This document shows positions 19,065 through 28,437 of a stretch of 64,000 nucleotides of DNA, in pieces. The position numbers and the translations under genes were made by a program. Location: contig JACDOJ010000001.1 in the NCBI GenBank assembly GCA_017656135.1, positions 124,001-188,000 on the forward strand, written 5' to 3'. Origin of the DNA: Bacillota bacterium. GTDB lineage: Bacteria; Bacillota; UBA5301. The notes beneath the pieces were generated by a model. It made no database searches and had not been told where the DNA came from. It was given only the letters and a program-made list of their open reading frames with translations. The first letter of the stretch is position 1. Each line of letters starts with the position of its first letter.

Positions 19065-19286
19065 CCTCTTCCAGCTGACATAAAGCCGTTTTCCGGTGTT
19101 AAGGCCCCATTTGTCACAGATTAGCAAACCGCACTGGACGGAGGTATTTGAATCTCATCAAAGGAGTAGCCGTTGAACTTTTTTATCATATCAAAGTTAT
19201 AGGTCTGATTAACTTCTAGATATCAATTTTTCTCCCGCATATACATTTTCTGAGGAAATGTAGGATGAGGGGAGGGGTAGTCTCCG

Positions 19287-20921
19287 TTGCCGGTACAGAG
19301 AATAGTCCTGGATAGACTAATAGCGGAGCACTACTCCGAGGAGATTCTGAGCGTGAATTTCCACTTACCCTCGGACCGGTGCAATATTGTTCAGCTTGTG
19401 GCCGAGCCTGCCCGGGCCTGTGCGCATGTGGTAGACCGGGGTGTGGTGGTTCAGGTATACCAAGAGGTCAAGCTGGTCTTGACCTCCGGTAAAACCGGCT
19501 ACCTCTCCAGAGAAAGCACAGCCCAGGGCAGTTTCTTTTACCCTATGTACACCCCTGAGGGTAGGGAGGTGGAGATTCAGTGCGAAACCGGGGAGCTTGA
19601 AAGCTTCCCTGAGGCCGGCAAGCTGACTGTTCTGGTCCCCTGCCGGATCCGGCTCTGGTATACCCAGAAAGAGATCAAGAGCCTCACTCTTCCTCCTGCA
19701 GAAAGCAGAGACGAGGATCTGGTGGTAGCTGATCTCCTGTTGGCCCAGGGCACAGAGCACCGCCTTTTTCACCAGGTCTTATCCATAGCTGTGGCTGAGG
19801 GGATCACCCGGTACGACTTGGAGGTAAAACCCGGTGAGACCATAATTCTCCCCGGCCGGGCCGTGCTTGGTGGAGAAATCAGTGGGGGCCTCTACTACGC
19901 TGCCCCCAACGGAACAGAGCGCTTTCTTCCCGTTAAAAAGGAGTTCAGCATAGTCATTTCCGACTCCAGTATCCTGCCGGGAGCTTCTGTCGAATCCACT
20001 TACCACCTGGAACCGCAGAGGGCTGGCAGGGTCCTCAAAGTCTTTTTAACCCTGGACTGGCTCGTAATTCAAAAAGAAGCCATATCTTTACCAATAGAAG
20101 AGCTGACCGGCGAGGACTTGAGAGTGGATCGCCTTCTGGAGAAGCAGGAGTCGGTAGTCCAGTTTAAAACCGCCTTTGCTTTGGGCGAGGAGATCAGGAA
20201 GATTCGAGATTACCAGGTGATCTGGAAGGAGGTCGAAAGCCAGCAGCAGGGCGGGTATGTGCTGGTCAAAGGGGTTTTGGAGTTCCAGGCGGCCGGGGTG
20301 ACGCCCTTAGGCGAGGTCAAGGAGTTCTGCTTCACCTACCAGGTGGAGCAGGTCTTCCGCCTCAAAGCAAAGGACGAGAACCTCCGGCTTTATCCGGATG
20401 TGGAAACCCAGTATCTCCGGATGGAGCTACTCCCGAGAAACTATTTAGGCTTGTTGGGCCAGGTCAAAATGGGCCTCACGGTGGCCAAAAGAGAGACCTT
20501 GAAGGTTCCGGCGGTCTCTTTGGTTCCGGGATGCCAGGAGATTGCCGAGGTTAGTCAGGGGGTTTATAGTGCTGACCTGGCCCTGCCCAGAGGGTTTTCC
20601 AAGCTGGTAGAGGTCAAGGTCAGTCCTGTGATCACCTGGGCCGGGGTATCCGGGGGTTCTGCTCAGGTCCAAGGGGAGCTCCAGGTTAAGGCTCTGGTGG
20701 AGACTTCAAAAGGTCAGAGCGTGGTTTCTACTTCCGTCCCTTTTTGGCACTTTCCTGCTCTTGAAGGTGCGGCTCAGGTAGTTTCCACCCAAGGGCCTCA
20801 GGCGGAAGTGGTATCCCAAGAGTTGGTTAGAGAACCTGGATGGAAAGGGGTATTTGACCATTGGCACCTGCACCTTACAATCAGAGTCACCTTCAGCACC
20901 AGGACCCTCCGGCCCAAGTGA
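19287..20921 (+). CDS. DUF3794-domain protein, 544 aa
   Basis: DUF3794-like repeats (e.g. KLTVLVPCRIRLWYTQKEIKSLTLP); SD GGGGAGGGG before TTG. Confidence 0.65.
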   Translation: MPVQRIVLDRLIAEHYSEEILSVNFHLPSDRCNIVQLVAEPARACAHVVDRGVVVQVYQEVKLVLTSGKTGYLSRESTAQGSFFYPMYTPEGREVEIQCETGELESFPEAGKLTVLVPCRIRLWYTQKEIKSLTLPPAESRDEDLVVADLLLAQGTEHRLFHQVLSIAVAEGITRYDLEVKPGETIILPGRAVLGGEISGGLYYAAPNGTERFLPVKKEFSIVISDSSILPGASVESTYHLEPQRAGRVLKVFLTLDWLVIQKEAISLPIEELTGEDLRVDRLLEKQESVVQFKTAFALGEEIRKIRDYQVIWKEVESQQQGGYVLVKGVLEFQAAGVTPLGEVKEFCFTYQVEQVFRLKAKDENLRLYPDVETQYLRMELLPRNYLGLLGQVKMGLTVAKRETLKVPAVSLVPGCQEIAEVSQGVYSADLALPRGFSKLVEVKVSPVITWAGVSGGSAQVQGELQVKALVETSKGQSVVSTSVPFWHFPALEGAAQVVSTQGPQAEVVSQELVREPGWKGVFDHWHLHLTIRVTFSTRTLRPK

Positions 20922-21667
20922 GCGGCAGCGCTGGTGTGGACCTGGTTATCGTCAACTACAACTCCCGCCGCTACCTGGAGAAGTGTTTGGCCAGTATCTA
21001 CCGGTACACTCCCCGGCCTTTTAAGATCATCGTGGTGGATAACGGCAGCACCGACGGGAGCGTGGAGTACTTGGAAGGCCGGAGTGATCTGGAGTGCTTG
21101 CCAAACCAGGAGAATCTGGGTTATGCCGCCGCCTGCAACCAGGGGATACGCCAGGGGGTAAACCCCTATATCATCCTCCTTAACCCTGATATTGAGGTCA
21201 CCCGGGGGTGGCTGGAGCCCCTGTTGGGTTCGGCCCGACACCCGAAGGTGGCGGTGGTCGGTCCTAAATTGGTAAACTCCGAGGGCCTCTTGGTAGGAAC
21301 AGGGGTGAAAGATTGGAACGAGCTGACCAGACCCAGGTCTTGGATGCAGCCGGATTATCCTGGCCGTTTCATGAAGCCGGAGGAGTGCATCTCTGTAGGA
21401 GGCGCCTGCTATCTGATTAAGCGAGCCCTCTTGCCGGAATTGGGTTTCTTTGATGAGCGCTATTTCCTCTATTTTGAGGAGACAGATTACTCCATAAATG
21501 CTCTGCTGAAAGGGTTTAAGGTCATTTTCAACCCGAAAAGCGTGGTCATCCACCACGTCGGCGCCACAGGGGGCGGCGGTGGGCACCAGGCTCGGCTGAA
21601 CTACTTCCGGGAGAGTCGGGCGAAATTCGTGGCCAAATGGCGGGGCAAGATACCATGTTTGCCTTAA
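20918..21667 (+). CDS. Family 2 glycosyltransferase
   Basis: DLVIVNYNSRRYLEKCLASI, IIVVDNGSTDGSVEYL, ILLNPDIEV; GTGA overlap with upstream stop. Confidence 0.9.
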   Translation: MSGSAGVDLVIVNYNSRRYLEKCLASIYRYTPRPFKIIVVDNGSTDGSVEYLEGRSDLECLPNQENLGYAAACNQGIRQGVNPYIILLNPDIEVTRGWLEPLLGSARHPKVAVVGPKLVNSEGLLVGTGVKDWNELTRPRSWMQPDYPGRFMKPEECISVGGACYLIKRALLPELGFFDERYFLYFEETDYSINALLKGFKVIFNPKSVVIHHVGATGGGGGHQARLNYFRESRAKFVAKWRGKIPCLP

Positions 21668-22677
21668 GGGTGCTGTTTTTAAGCCGGTCCAATTTGACTA
21701 CGGTGCCGGCCGGCGATACCATCCAGGTCCTCAACACTAAAAGGGCCTTAGAGAAGCTGGGGGTCCAGGTGGAACTGAAGAAGCATCCACCTGAGGGCCA
21801 CTTTCGCGGGGACCTGGTGCATCTCTTCAACACCATCCCCATTCAAGATGTCTACGCCGCTTACCACTGGGCCAAAAGACATGGTCTGCCTGTAATCTTA
21901 TCCACCATCTACTGGGATGCTGCCGGCTGGATCAGTGAGGCGGGTCTTGGGGAAGAGGGTTTAAAGCGGCAAGAGTGGTGGCAGCGGACTCAGCCCCTGC
22001 GCCGGGAGGTAATCGGCGGTGCCCACCTGCTTCTTCCCAACGCCGAAGGTGAACTGGCCAAGATTCGGTCGGACTTTGGCTTTGCAGAGCTTCCGTATAG
22101 AGTGGTGCCCAACGCCGCTGACCCTATTTACCTCACCGGCCGGGCTCAGGCTTTTCGCAGGCGGTTTAAGCTCTTCGGGGACTTTGTGTTTTGCGCGGCC
22201 CGCATTGATGCCCGTAAGAACCAGTTGGCTTTGATAGACGCCTTAGCGGACACTGCTTTCCAGGTGGTCTTTGCCGGGCCAGGAGGTGATTCCGCCTATT
22301 TTTGCAGTTTTCAAAAGCGGCTGGGGGAAAAGATTCGCTATCTAGGCAGCCTCAGCCCGCGGGTTTTGGCCGATGTCTATGCTGCCGCCAGAGTGCACGC
22401 TTTGGTCAGCTGGTACGACACTCCAGGCTTAGCCAGTTTAGAGGCGGGGCTGGCCGGCTGCCGTCTGGTCAGCACAAATAGGGGTACGGCCCGGGAATAT
22501 TTAGGTGATGCTGCTTTTTACTGTGATCCAGGTGATCCGGAGGATATCAGACAGACTGTGCTTAGAGCCTGGCGGGCCCCGGTGCCCGTGGGGCTCAAAC
22601 AGCGGATACTGGCCGAGTACAACTGGGATCGGGTGGGCCGGCTGACCCTCGCCGCCTACCAAGAGGTTCTAGGGTGA
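21655..22677 (+). CDS. Glycosyltransferase family 4-like
   Basis: GDTIQVLNTKRALEKLG, VVPNAADPIYL, ARIDARKNQLALIDAL, SLEAGLAGCRLVSTNRGTAREYLGD. Confidence 0.88.
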   Translation: MFALRVLFLSRSNLTTVPAGDTIQVLNTKRALEKLGVQVELKKHPPEGHFRGDLVHLFNTIPIQDVYAAYHWAKRHGLPVILSTIYWDAAGWISEAGLGEEGLKRQEWWQRTQPLRREVIGGAHLLLPNAEGELAKIRSDFGFAELPYRVVPNAADPIYLTGRAQAFRRRFKLFGDFVFCAARIDARKNQLALIDALADTAFQVVFAGPGGDSAYFCSFQKRLGEKIRYLGSLSPRVLADVYAAARVHALVSWYDTPGLASLEAGLAGCRLVSTNRGTAREYLGDAAFYCDPGDPEDIRQTVLRAWRAPVPVGLKQRILAEYNWDRVGRLTLAAYQEVLG

Positions 22678-22685
22678 AATCAAGA

Positions 22686-22709
22686 GAGGCAGGCCGCCTG
22701 GCCTGCCTC
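22686..22709. terminator. Perfect 10-bp hairpin after glycosyltransferase gene
   Basis: GAGGCAGGCC-GCCT-GGCCTGCCTC. Confidence 0.5.
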
Positions 22710-22939
22710 GATTGGGAGGAGCATTAGGATTACAAATATAAGTGCGTTTTCGTTAGTCCTGGTTTGCCCTTAAAACGTGCGCTCTTTAGGGTACCTGTCG
22801 GGGGATGGTGGCGACACGAATACAGGCTTTTTTGGGGGTTGGGACTACAGTTTATGTCTTTGAATTTGGCCCCCCTTCATCTTTCCTAGTAATAGTCTAT
22901 GATTGTCCGAGGCAAAGGTGTCAGCAAATTTAAAAATAA

Positions 22940-23359
22940 TTACACCTTTAGGCGGGACCAGGCCAGTTTCTTTTCCTCTAGGTCGTAAACCTCAAAGATA
23001 ATCTCGGGTTTATAGAAGAACCGTTTGGTGATGACATAGAGGCCCAGGTAGTCCGGTTTCTTCTCCGCGGCGACAAAGACGGTGTTTCCCCGGTACATCA
23101 TCTCCAGAATGGTGAAATTTAGGCTTACCAGCCCGGCCTCGTCGGGCCCTAAGGGTGTGAGTTTATCCCGGATTCCATTGGGAAGCCCGTCAGGGACGCT
23201 GCCCCACCTAGAGTTCCCGTCTCGGATTATCAGGCTGAAATTGCCGTAATTCAGCTTATCCCATGCGGCTTCTTCCGCCAACACTTTTGGATTCAAAGGG
23301 ATGTACTCCACTGTTGGAAATCGATGAATAGTGGGCAGGCGGTAGCGCATGGCCCTCAC
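22940..23359 (-). CDS. Hypothetical protein
   Basis: Intact 139-aa ORF in a segment with no competing + strand ORF; SD AAGGAGGTGAGGG upstream on minus strand. Confidence 0.65.
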   Translation of the reverse strand: MRAMRYRLPTIHRFPTVEYIPLNPKVLAEEAAWDKLNYGNFSLIIRDGNSRWGSVPDGLPNGIRDKLTPLGPDEAGLVSLNFTILEMMYRGNTVFVAAEKKPDYLGLYVITKRFFYKPEIIFEVYDLEEKKLAWSRLKV

Positions 23360-23487
23360 CTCCTTACTCTCGACGCTTCATCATATGGGCTCAAGTCCCA
23401 AGGTGTTCCACCGGGCCAGACTTGAAATTTAGAGGCCGGGGAGATAGTATTGAAGAGTAGTTACAAACTGTACAAGGGGGAAGACCT

Positions 23488-23850
23488 GTGTCCCAGGTTC
23501 GAGCGAAAGCAGAGGAGTTGGCCAAGGCTATCAAGGAGAGTCCGGAGTTCGCCCGACTCAAGGCGGCCCAGGCCAGGCTGGCTGAGAACACAGCAGCCCA
23601 GATCATGTACTCTGACTTTCAGAAGCTCCAACTGGAAGTGGAGAAAATGCGCCTTTCCGGGGAGGAAGTCCCAGAGGCGAAGCTAGAAGAAGTCCGTAAG
23701 AAGTATGAGCTTTTGATGTTTAACGAGGATATCAAGGAAATCATCATGGCCGAAGCTGAGCTGAGCCAATTGATGGTGGAGATTCAACAGATCCTGGCCG
23801 AGAGTCTTGGTCTCTTGCGTCCGGCTGGAGACGATCAGACTGTAAACTAG
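23488..23850 (+). CDS. YlbF/YmcA family regulator-like protein
   Basis: ELAKAIKESPEFARLKAAQARL and coiled-coil pattern typical of YlbF/YmcA. Confidence 0.8.
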   Translation: MSQVRAKAEELAKAIKESPEFARLKAAQARLAENTAAQIMYSDFQKLQLEVEKMRLSGEEVPEAKLEEVRKKYELLMFNEDIKEIIMAEAELSQLMVEIQQILAESLGLLRPAGDDQTVN

Positions 23851-23869
23851 ACTGAGCGGGGGCTGAAAA

Positions 23870-24166
23870 TTGGCAAGTTTTTTCATCGCCATGGCAATCG
23901 TCATCGCCACCGTCGGTGTCGGACTAAAGATGTTTATTTGGGGCAAAGCTCGGTGTCCTCAGTGCGGCAGCCGGCTGAAGACAGTTAAAACGGTCTTGAA
24001 GGAACCCACGGAGACGGACAGCGGCTCTGAGCGGGTTATCTACAATTGCCCCCACTGTCCGTATTGCCGGACAACCCAGGCTGTCTTACCGGCCTTAGTT
24101 GCCGGGAAAGCAGCGGGTCGAAGGGGGATCTGGTTCGGCTGGGTAAATCGGTTTAGGAGGGTTTGA
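23870..24166 (+). CDS. Small TM protein with zinc-ribbon cysteines
   Basis: N-terminal TM; CPQCG ... CPHCPYC. Confidence 0.6.
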   Translation: MASFFIAMAIVIATVGVGLKMFIWGKARCPQCGSRLKTVKTVLKEPTETDSGSERVIYNCPHCPYCRTTQAVLPALVAGKAAGRRGIWFGWVNRFRRV

Positions 24167-24167
24167 G

Positions 24168-25010
24168 ATCCGGGAAATACACGTCGATAAAATAGTTGCG
24201 GTAGTCCGGGAGCTCTGTATCGAAGCCAACTACACCTTGGCTCCGGGGATGGAGGAAGCTCTGGCCCGGGCCAGGGAGGCGGAAGAGTCTCCCGTCGGCC
24301 GCGGAATCATCGAAGAGCTACAGGCCAATGTGGCCTTGGCTAAGGAGGAAGCCATTCCGGTCTGCCAGGATACCGGCATGGCAATAGTTTACGTCGAACT
24401 GGGCCAGGATGTCCATATCACCGGGGGAAACCTGTACCTCGCCATCGATGAGGGGGTTCGGCAAGGCTATGAACAGGGATACTTGCGTAAGTCCATCGTG
24501 GCTGACCCCTTGAGGCGGGAGAACACTGGAGATAACACCCCGGCTTTCATCCGGGTTCAGGTGGTGCCCGGAGATAAGCTGCGCATCCATCTCCTACCCA
24601 AAGGCGGTGGCAGTGAGAACGTCAGCCGCCTGGCCATGCTCAAGCCGGCCCAAGGTGTGGCCGGGGTGAAAAAATTCGTCCTGGAAACCCTGGATTTGGC
24701 AGGAGGGAACGCCTGTCCGCCTTATTTGGTCGGCGTTGGGATAGGCGGGACCTTTGATGAGTGTGCCTTCCTGGCTAAACGGGCCTTGATGCGGGAGGTG
24801 GGTAGGCCTAACCCTCAAGAACACTTGGCCCGGTTGGAAGAGGAACTCCTTGAGGCCATCAATGACCTGGGCATCGGACCTCAGGGTTTCGGGGGCCGCC
24901 AGACGGCCCTGGCCGTCCACGTGGAGTCTCTTCCGACCCACATCGCCTGTCTGCCGGTGGCAGTGAACTTGAGCTGTCACGCCCTGCGCCACCGGAGCAG
25001 GGAGGTCTAG
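24168..25010 (+). CDS. Class I fumarate hydratase, alpha subunit (proposed ATC start)
   Basis: CQDTGMAIVYVELGQDV, GGGSENVSRLAML; N-terminal IREIHVDKIVAVVRELCIEANYTL begins at ATC 24168, 7 nt after AGGAGG. Confidence 0.9.
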   Translation: MREIHVDKIVAVVRELCIEANYTLAPGMEEALARAREAEESPVGRGIIEELQANVALAKEEAIPVCQDTGMAIVYVELGQDVHITGGNLYLAIDEGVRQGYEQGYLRKSIVADPLRRENTGDNTPAFIRVQVVPGDKLRIHLLPKGGGSENVSRLAMLKPAQGVAGVKKFVLETLDLAGGNACPPYLVGVGIGGTFDECAFLAKRALMREVGRPNPQEHLARLEEELLEAINDLGIGPQGFGGRQTALAVHVESLPTHIACLPVAVNLSCHALRHRSREV

Positions 25011-25012
25011 AG

Positions 25013-25561
25013 ATGCTGAAGATCACAACTCCCTTAACAGATGAAACCGTCTGCAAGCTACGCACCGGAGATCGGGTCTTGCTCTCTGGCACGGTGTATA
25101 CCGCTCGGGATGCGGCTCACGCTCGGTTTATGGAGGCTTTCGAGAGAGGGGAGGATCTGCCCTTCCCCCTGGAAGGAGCGGTCATTTACTATGTTGGTCC
25201 GGCTCCGGCCAAACCCGGCCGGGTCATCGGGTCGGCCGGTCCGACCACCAGCGGCCGGATGGATGTCTATACTCCCGCTTTGTTAGAGCGGGGATTGAAG
25301 GGAATGATCGGTAAAGGTTCCCGTTCCCGCCAAGTTCGAGAGGCTATAACCGCTGCCAAAGCCGTGTATTTTGCCGCCACCGGAGGAGCTGCGGCCTTGC
25401 TGGCCAAGTGCATAATGGAGACGGAAATTATTGCCTATCCAGAGCTGGGGCCCGAGGCGGTGCGGCGGCTGGAGGTTCGCGACTTGCCTTTGACGGTGGT
25501 CAACGATATCTACGGCGGTGACCTCTACGAGGAGGGCCGAAAGAGGTACGCCCGGCTATAA
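25013..25561 (+). CDS. Class I fumarate hydratase, beta subunit
   Basis: TARDAAHARFMEAFERGEDLPFPLEGAVIYYVGP, GPTTSGRMDVYTP. Confidence 0.93.
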   Translation: MLKITTPLTDETVCKLRTGDRVLLSGTVYTARDAAHARFMEAFERGEDLPFPLEGAVIYYVGPAPAKPGRVIGSAGPTTSGRMDVYTPALLERGLKGMIGKGSRSRQVREAITAAKAVYFAATGGAAALLAKCIMETEIIAYPELGPEAVRRLEVRDLPLTVVNDIYGGDLYEEGRKRYARL

Positions 25562-25569
25562 CCTAACAG

Positions 25570-26448
25570 CTAGAACTTGAGAATGATATCCAGAGTGGTC
25601 TCCTTTGAGGCCGGCTCTCCTTGAGGAGCAGGCCAAGGGGCTGTTATTTTCGTGGTTAGGCTGGTGTAGCCGGAGGTCAGCGTCAAAGTGCTCCCTCCAG
25701 TTCCCACCAGCTTTGCTGAGCTGAAGAGCTCCGAATTCAGCCACAAGGACCAGTTGGTGTTGGCGGCAATTAGAAAGACAAGATTATCACTTTCGAGGTA
25801 CGCTCGGCCTGGTTCTCCCAGGCTTTTTTTGCGCACCTTAAGCTCGAGGGGGCTATTTAGGCAGGCGGCCCAGCGGGGCACTTCCAAAGCCAGGGTCACC
25901 GTAATCGTTCCCGCCAGTTCCCCGTCGGTATAGAACCTCACTAGAACTTCTGCCTGATACTGGCCGGGTGGGGTGAGCAACGGCACCATAGCCGTAAACT
26001 GGATTCCGGGAGCGGGACCTTCGTCCTCCCGGCCCTCCCAAATCCAAGAGCCCTGCACCCAGTCGAGCCTGGCCCCAGGGAGCTGGTTTCCGTTTGGGCC
26101 AATCAGCCCCGATTGGAGCTCAGCGCTGACCTGTACATCCCCCAGATTCAAATTTTTAAGGCGGAGCATCACCGGGTAGGTTGTGTACTTGACCACTGCA
26201 GCCGGCAGGGAGTAGAGATTGGTTTTGGCGGTCTCGATGAATCGGTCTCTCGGGCCGCCTTCCAGTTGAATGATGATGGGCCGAGAGGCCTGCACAGGCA
26301 GGGAGAGCGCCAGGACCAGGCTGAGCCAGAGAAAGGGGAACCTCTTAGGAACATAGGTACCCGGTTCCCGGTGCTGGGGCTGCTTATTGGAGGTCAGCCC
26401 TTTTTTGATAAGACCCAGCAAACGTCTGTAGAGTGGCATCATCTGCAC
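25570..26448 (-). CDS. Hypothetical secreted/surface protein
   Basis: Hydrophobic signal-like segment FPFLWLSLVLALSLPVQA, beta-rich remainder; SD GGAGG upstream on minus strand. Confidence 0.7.
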   Translation of the reverse strand: MQMMPLYRRLLGLIKKGLTSNKQPQHREPGTYVPKRFPFLWLSLVLALSLPVQASRPIIIQLEGGPRDRFIETAKTNLYSLPAAVVKYTTYPVMLRLKNLNLGDVQVSAELQSGLIGPNGNQLPGARLDWVQGSWIWEGREDEGPAPGIQFTAMVPLLTPPGQYQAEVLVRFYTDGELAGTITVTLALEVPRWAACLNSPLELKVRKKSLGEPGRAYLESDNLVFLIAANTNWSLWLNSELFSSAKLVGTGGSTLTLTSGYTSLTTKITAPWPAPQGEPASKETTLDIILKF

Positions 26449-26484
26449 CTCCCCCGGAATAGTTAGTATTAGGATATGCAGGGC

Positions 26485-26543
26485 TTGTCCCAGTTATACA
26501 TAGGGAAAACCGGGTTTTATGTGGAAAACCCTTCTTGGGACAA
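26485..26543 (+). promoter_or_regulatory. Nested inverted repeats in the divergent intergenic region upstream of btuF
   Basis: TTGTCCCA (26485-26492)/TGGGACAA (26536-26543) enclosing GGGTTTT-ATGTGG-AAAACCC (26512-26531). Confidence 0.5.
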
Positions 26544-26568
26544 ATAGTTACAGGGAGGCACATTTAGT

Positions 26569-27405
26569 TTGAGCGGATATCGATTGTTCCCCCAGACCCT
26601 GGTGGATGGGGCCAAACGCATTGTTGAGATTCCCAAACGTCCCACCAGAATCATCTCTCTCTCCCCTGGCATCACTGAACTGCTTTTTTCAGTGGGTGCA
26701 GGTAAACAGGTAGTGGCGGTCACGACTTGGTGCAATTACCCGGAGGCCGTCAAGTCGCTGCCGAAAGTCGGCGACATGAACGTGAATCTGGAGTTGGTGG
26801 TGTCTCTGAATCCGGACCTGATTGTGGCCGACGGTTCCTTGCAGCCGGCCACCGCCGAGCGTCTGGATAAATTGGGCCTGCCGGTGTTTGTCATTAATCC
26901 TAAGGATATCGCCGGGATCTTAGATTCTCTGGAGCTCTTGGGTCGGGTTACCGGGAACATCGACACCAGCCAGGACCTGGTCACTGAATTGACCCAGCTA
27001 CTTAGCAAGACCCGGCGCCGGGTGGAATCCGGGCCTCTTGCAGAAAAGCCGGTTTCCGTGTTGGTGCTCTTTGGGACAGACCAGCTTTACAGCGCCGGAA
27101 GGGGGACTTTTTTGGACCAAGCCATCACTAGGGCCGGCGGCTACAATATAGCCAGAGAGGCCGAAGGTTCCTGGCCGCTTTTAAGTGAGGAGTTTGTGCT
27201 GGCTGCAGATCCGGAAGTGGTGCTCTTAACCTACGGTAGTCCTCAGGATTTGGCAAGCCGTCCAAACTGGCAAGGGGTGGCGGCGGTCCAGAACAGGCAG
27301 ATCCACTCCATCGATCCGGACCGGTTCAGCCGGCCCACTGCCAGACTCATCCGGGGGATACCTGAGCTCTATGAGCTTTTCTTGGCGGTGAGGGGGCAGA
27401 AATAG
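26569..27405 (+). CDS. ABC transporter substrate-binding protein (BtuF/FecB-like)
   Basis: RIISLSPGITELLFSVGAGKQVVAVTTWCNYPEAVKSLPKVGDMN. Confidence 0.9.
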   Translation: MSGYRLFPQTLVDGAKRIVEIPKRPTRIISLSPGITELLFSVGAGKQVVAVTTWCNYPEAVKSLPKVGDMNVNLELVVSLNPDLIVADGSLQPATAERLDKLGLPVFVINPKDIAGILDSLELLGRVTGNIDTSQDLVTELTQLLSKTRRRVESGPLAEKPVSVLVLFGTDQLYSAGRGTFLDQAITRAGGYNIAREAEGSWPLLSEEFVLAADPEVVLLTYGSPQDLASRPNWQGVAAVQNRQIHSIDPDRFSRPTARLIRGIPELYELFLAVRGQK

Positions 27406-28437
27406 TTGGGAGCAGAGAAAAAGAACCTGTATATCACAGTGGTTCTCCTGCTCCTGCCGGTGGTCATCATCATCGCAGTGGCCACAGGTCCCGTCAGGCT
27501 GCCCTGGCCCCAGACGGCCGCCATCATCTGGACCGCCCTCACCGGTGGTGATCTCTCTCGCTTTGGCGCGAACAGTCTCATCGTCTTCAACTTGCGCTTG
27601 CCGAGGGTGTTACTCTCGGCAGCAGTAGGGGCCGCTCTCTCAGTCTCCGGTGCAGCTTTTCAGGCTCTTTTCCGTAACCCTCTGGCCGACCCCTATGTAG
27701 TTGGGGTCAGTGCCGGGGCTGCCTTAGGTGCCACGGTGGCTATCGGTTTTGGATTGGCTTTTGCCGGTTCTCAGGTTTTGGCCACTAGCATTCTGGCTTT
27801 CGTCGGGGCACTGGGGGTGAGTTACCTGGTCTACCGGATCTCCCGGGGGGCCGGAGCTCTTTCCAGCTTAGTACTGCTTTTGGCTGGGATGGCGGTGAGT
27901 GCCTTTCTCTCGGCGCTGATCTCCCTGATCATGGTCTTGGAGAGCCGCAACCTCTCAGAGACGGTTTTCTGGTTGATGGGGGGCTTCACCGGCCGGGGCT
28001 GGCGGGAGTTGTTCTTGGCTTTACCCCTGATTTTTGCCGGCACAGCCGGGCTCTGGTTTCTCCATAAGGAACTGAACCTGCTGCTTTTACCGGAGGACGA
28101 GGCTAGGAGCCTGGGGTTGAATGTGGCCCGGATGAAGGCTGTGGTTTTGGGGTTAGGCAGCCTTTTGGCGGCTGCGGCTGTGGCCGTCAGCGGTTTGATT
28201 GGTTTCGTGGGTCTGATCGTGCCTCACTTAGTCCGGCTTATTACCGGTCCGGACCACCGCTACCTTCTGGTTGGCTCCTTTTTGACCGGAGCGGTTCTTT
28301 TGGTTCCTGCTGATCTGATTGCCAGGACCTGGCTCGCTCCTCTGGAGCTTCCGGTAGGCGCGATCACCTCTCTCTTCGGGGGGCCTTTCTTTTTGTATCT
28401 GCTCCTGAAAGCCAAAAAAGAAGGCAGAGGTTTTTGA
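27406..28437 (+). CDS. FecCD/BtuC-family ABC permease
   Basis: RLPRVLLSAAVGAALSVSGAAFQALFRNPLADPYVVGVSAGAALGA. Confidence 0.93.
   Translation: MGAEKKNLYITVVLLLLPVVIIIAVATGPVRLPWPQTAAIIWTALTGGDLSRFGANSLIVFNLRLPRVLLSAAVGAALSVSGAAFQALFRNPLADPYVVGVSAGAALGATVAIGFGLAFAGSQVLATSILAFVGALGVSYLVYRISRGAGALSSLVLLLAGMAVSAFLSALISLIMVLESRNLSETVFWLMGGFTGRGWRELFLALPLIFAGTAGLWFLHKELNLLLLPEDEARSLGLNVARMKAVVLGLGSLLAAAAVAVSGLIGFVGLIVPHLVRLITGPDHRYLLVGSFLTGAVLLVPADLIARTWLAPLELPVGAITSLFGGPFFLYLLLKAKKEGRGF

Noticed and set aside
26449-26568. Cobalamin riboswitch upstream of the BtuF-like gene
   Set aside because: No B12-box-like conserved core was seen and the intergenic space is only ~120 nt.
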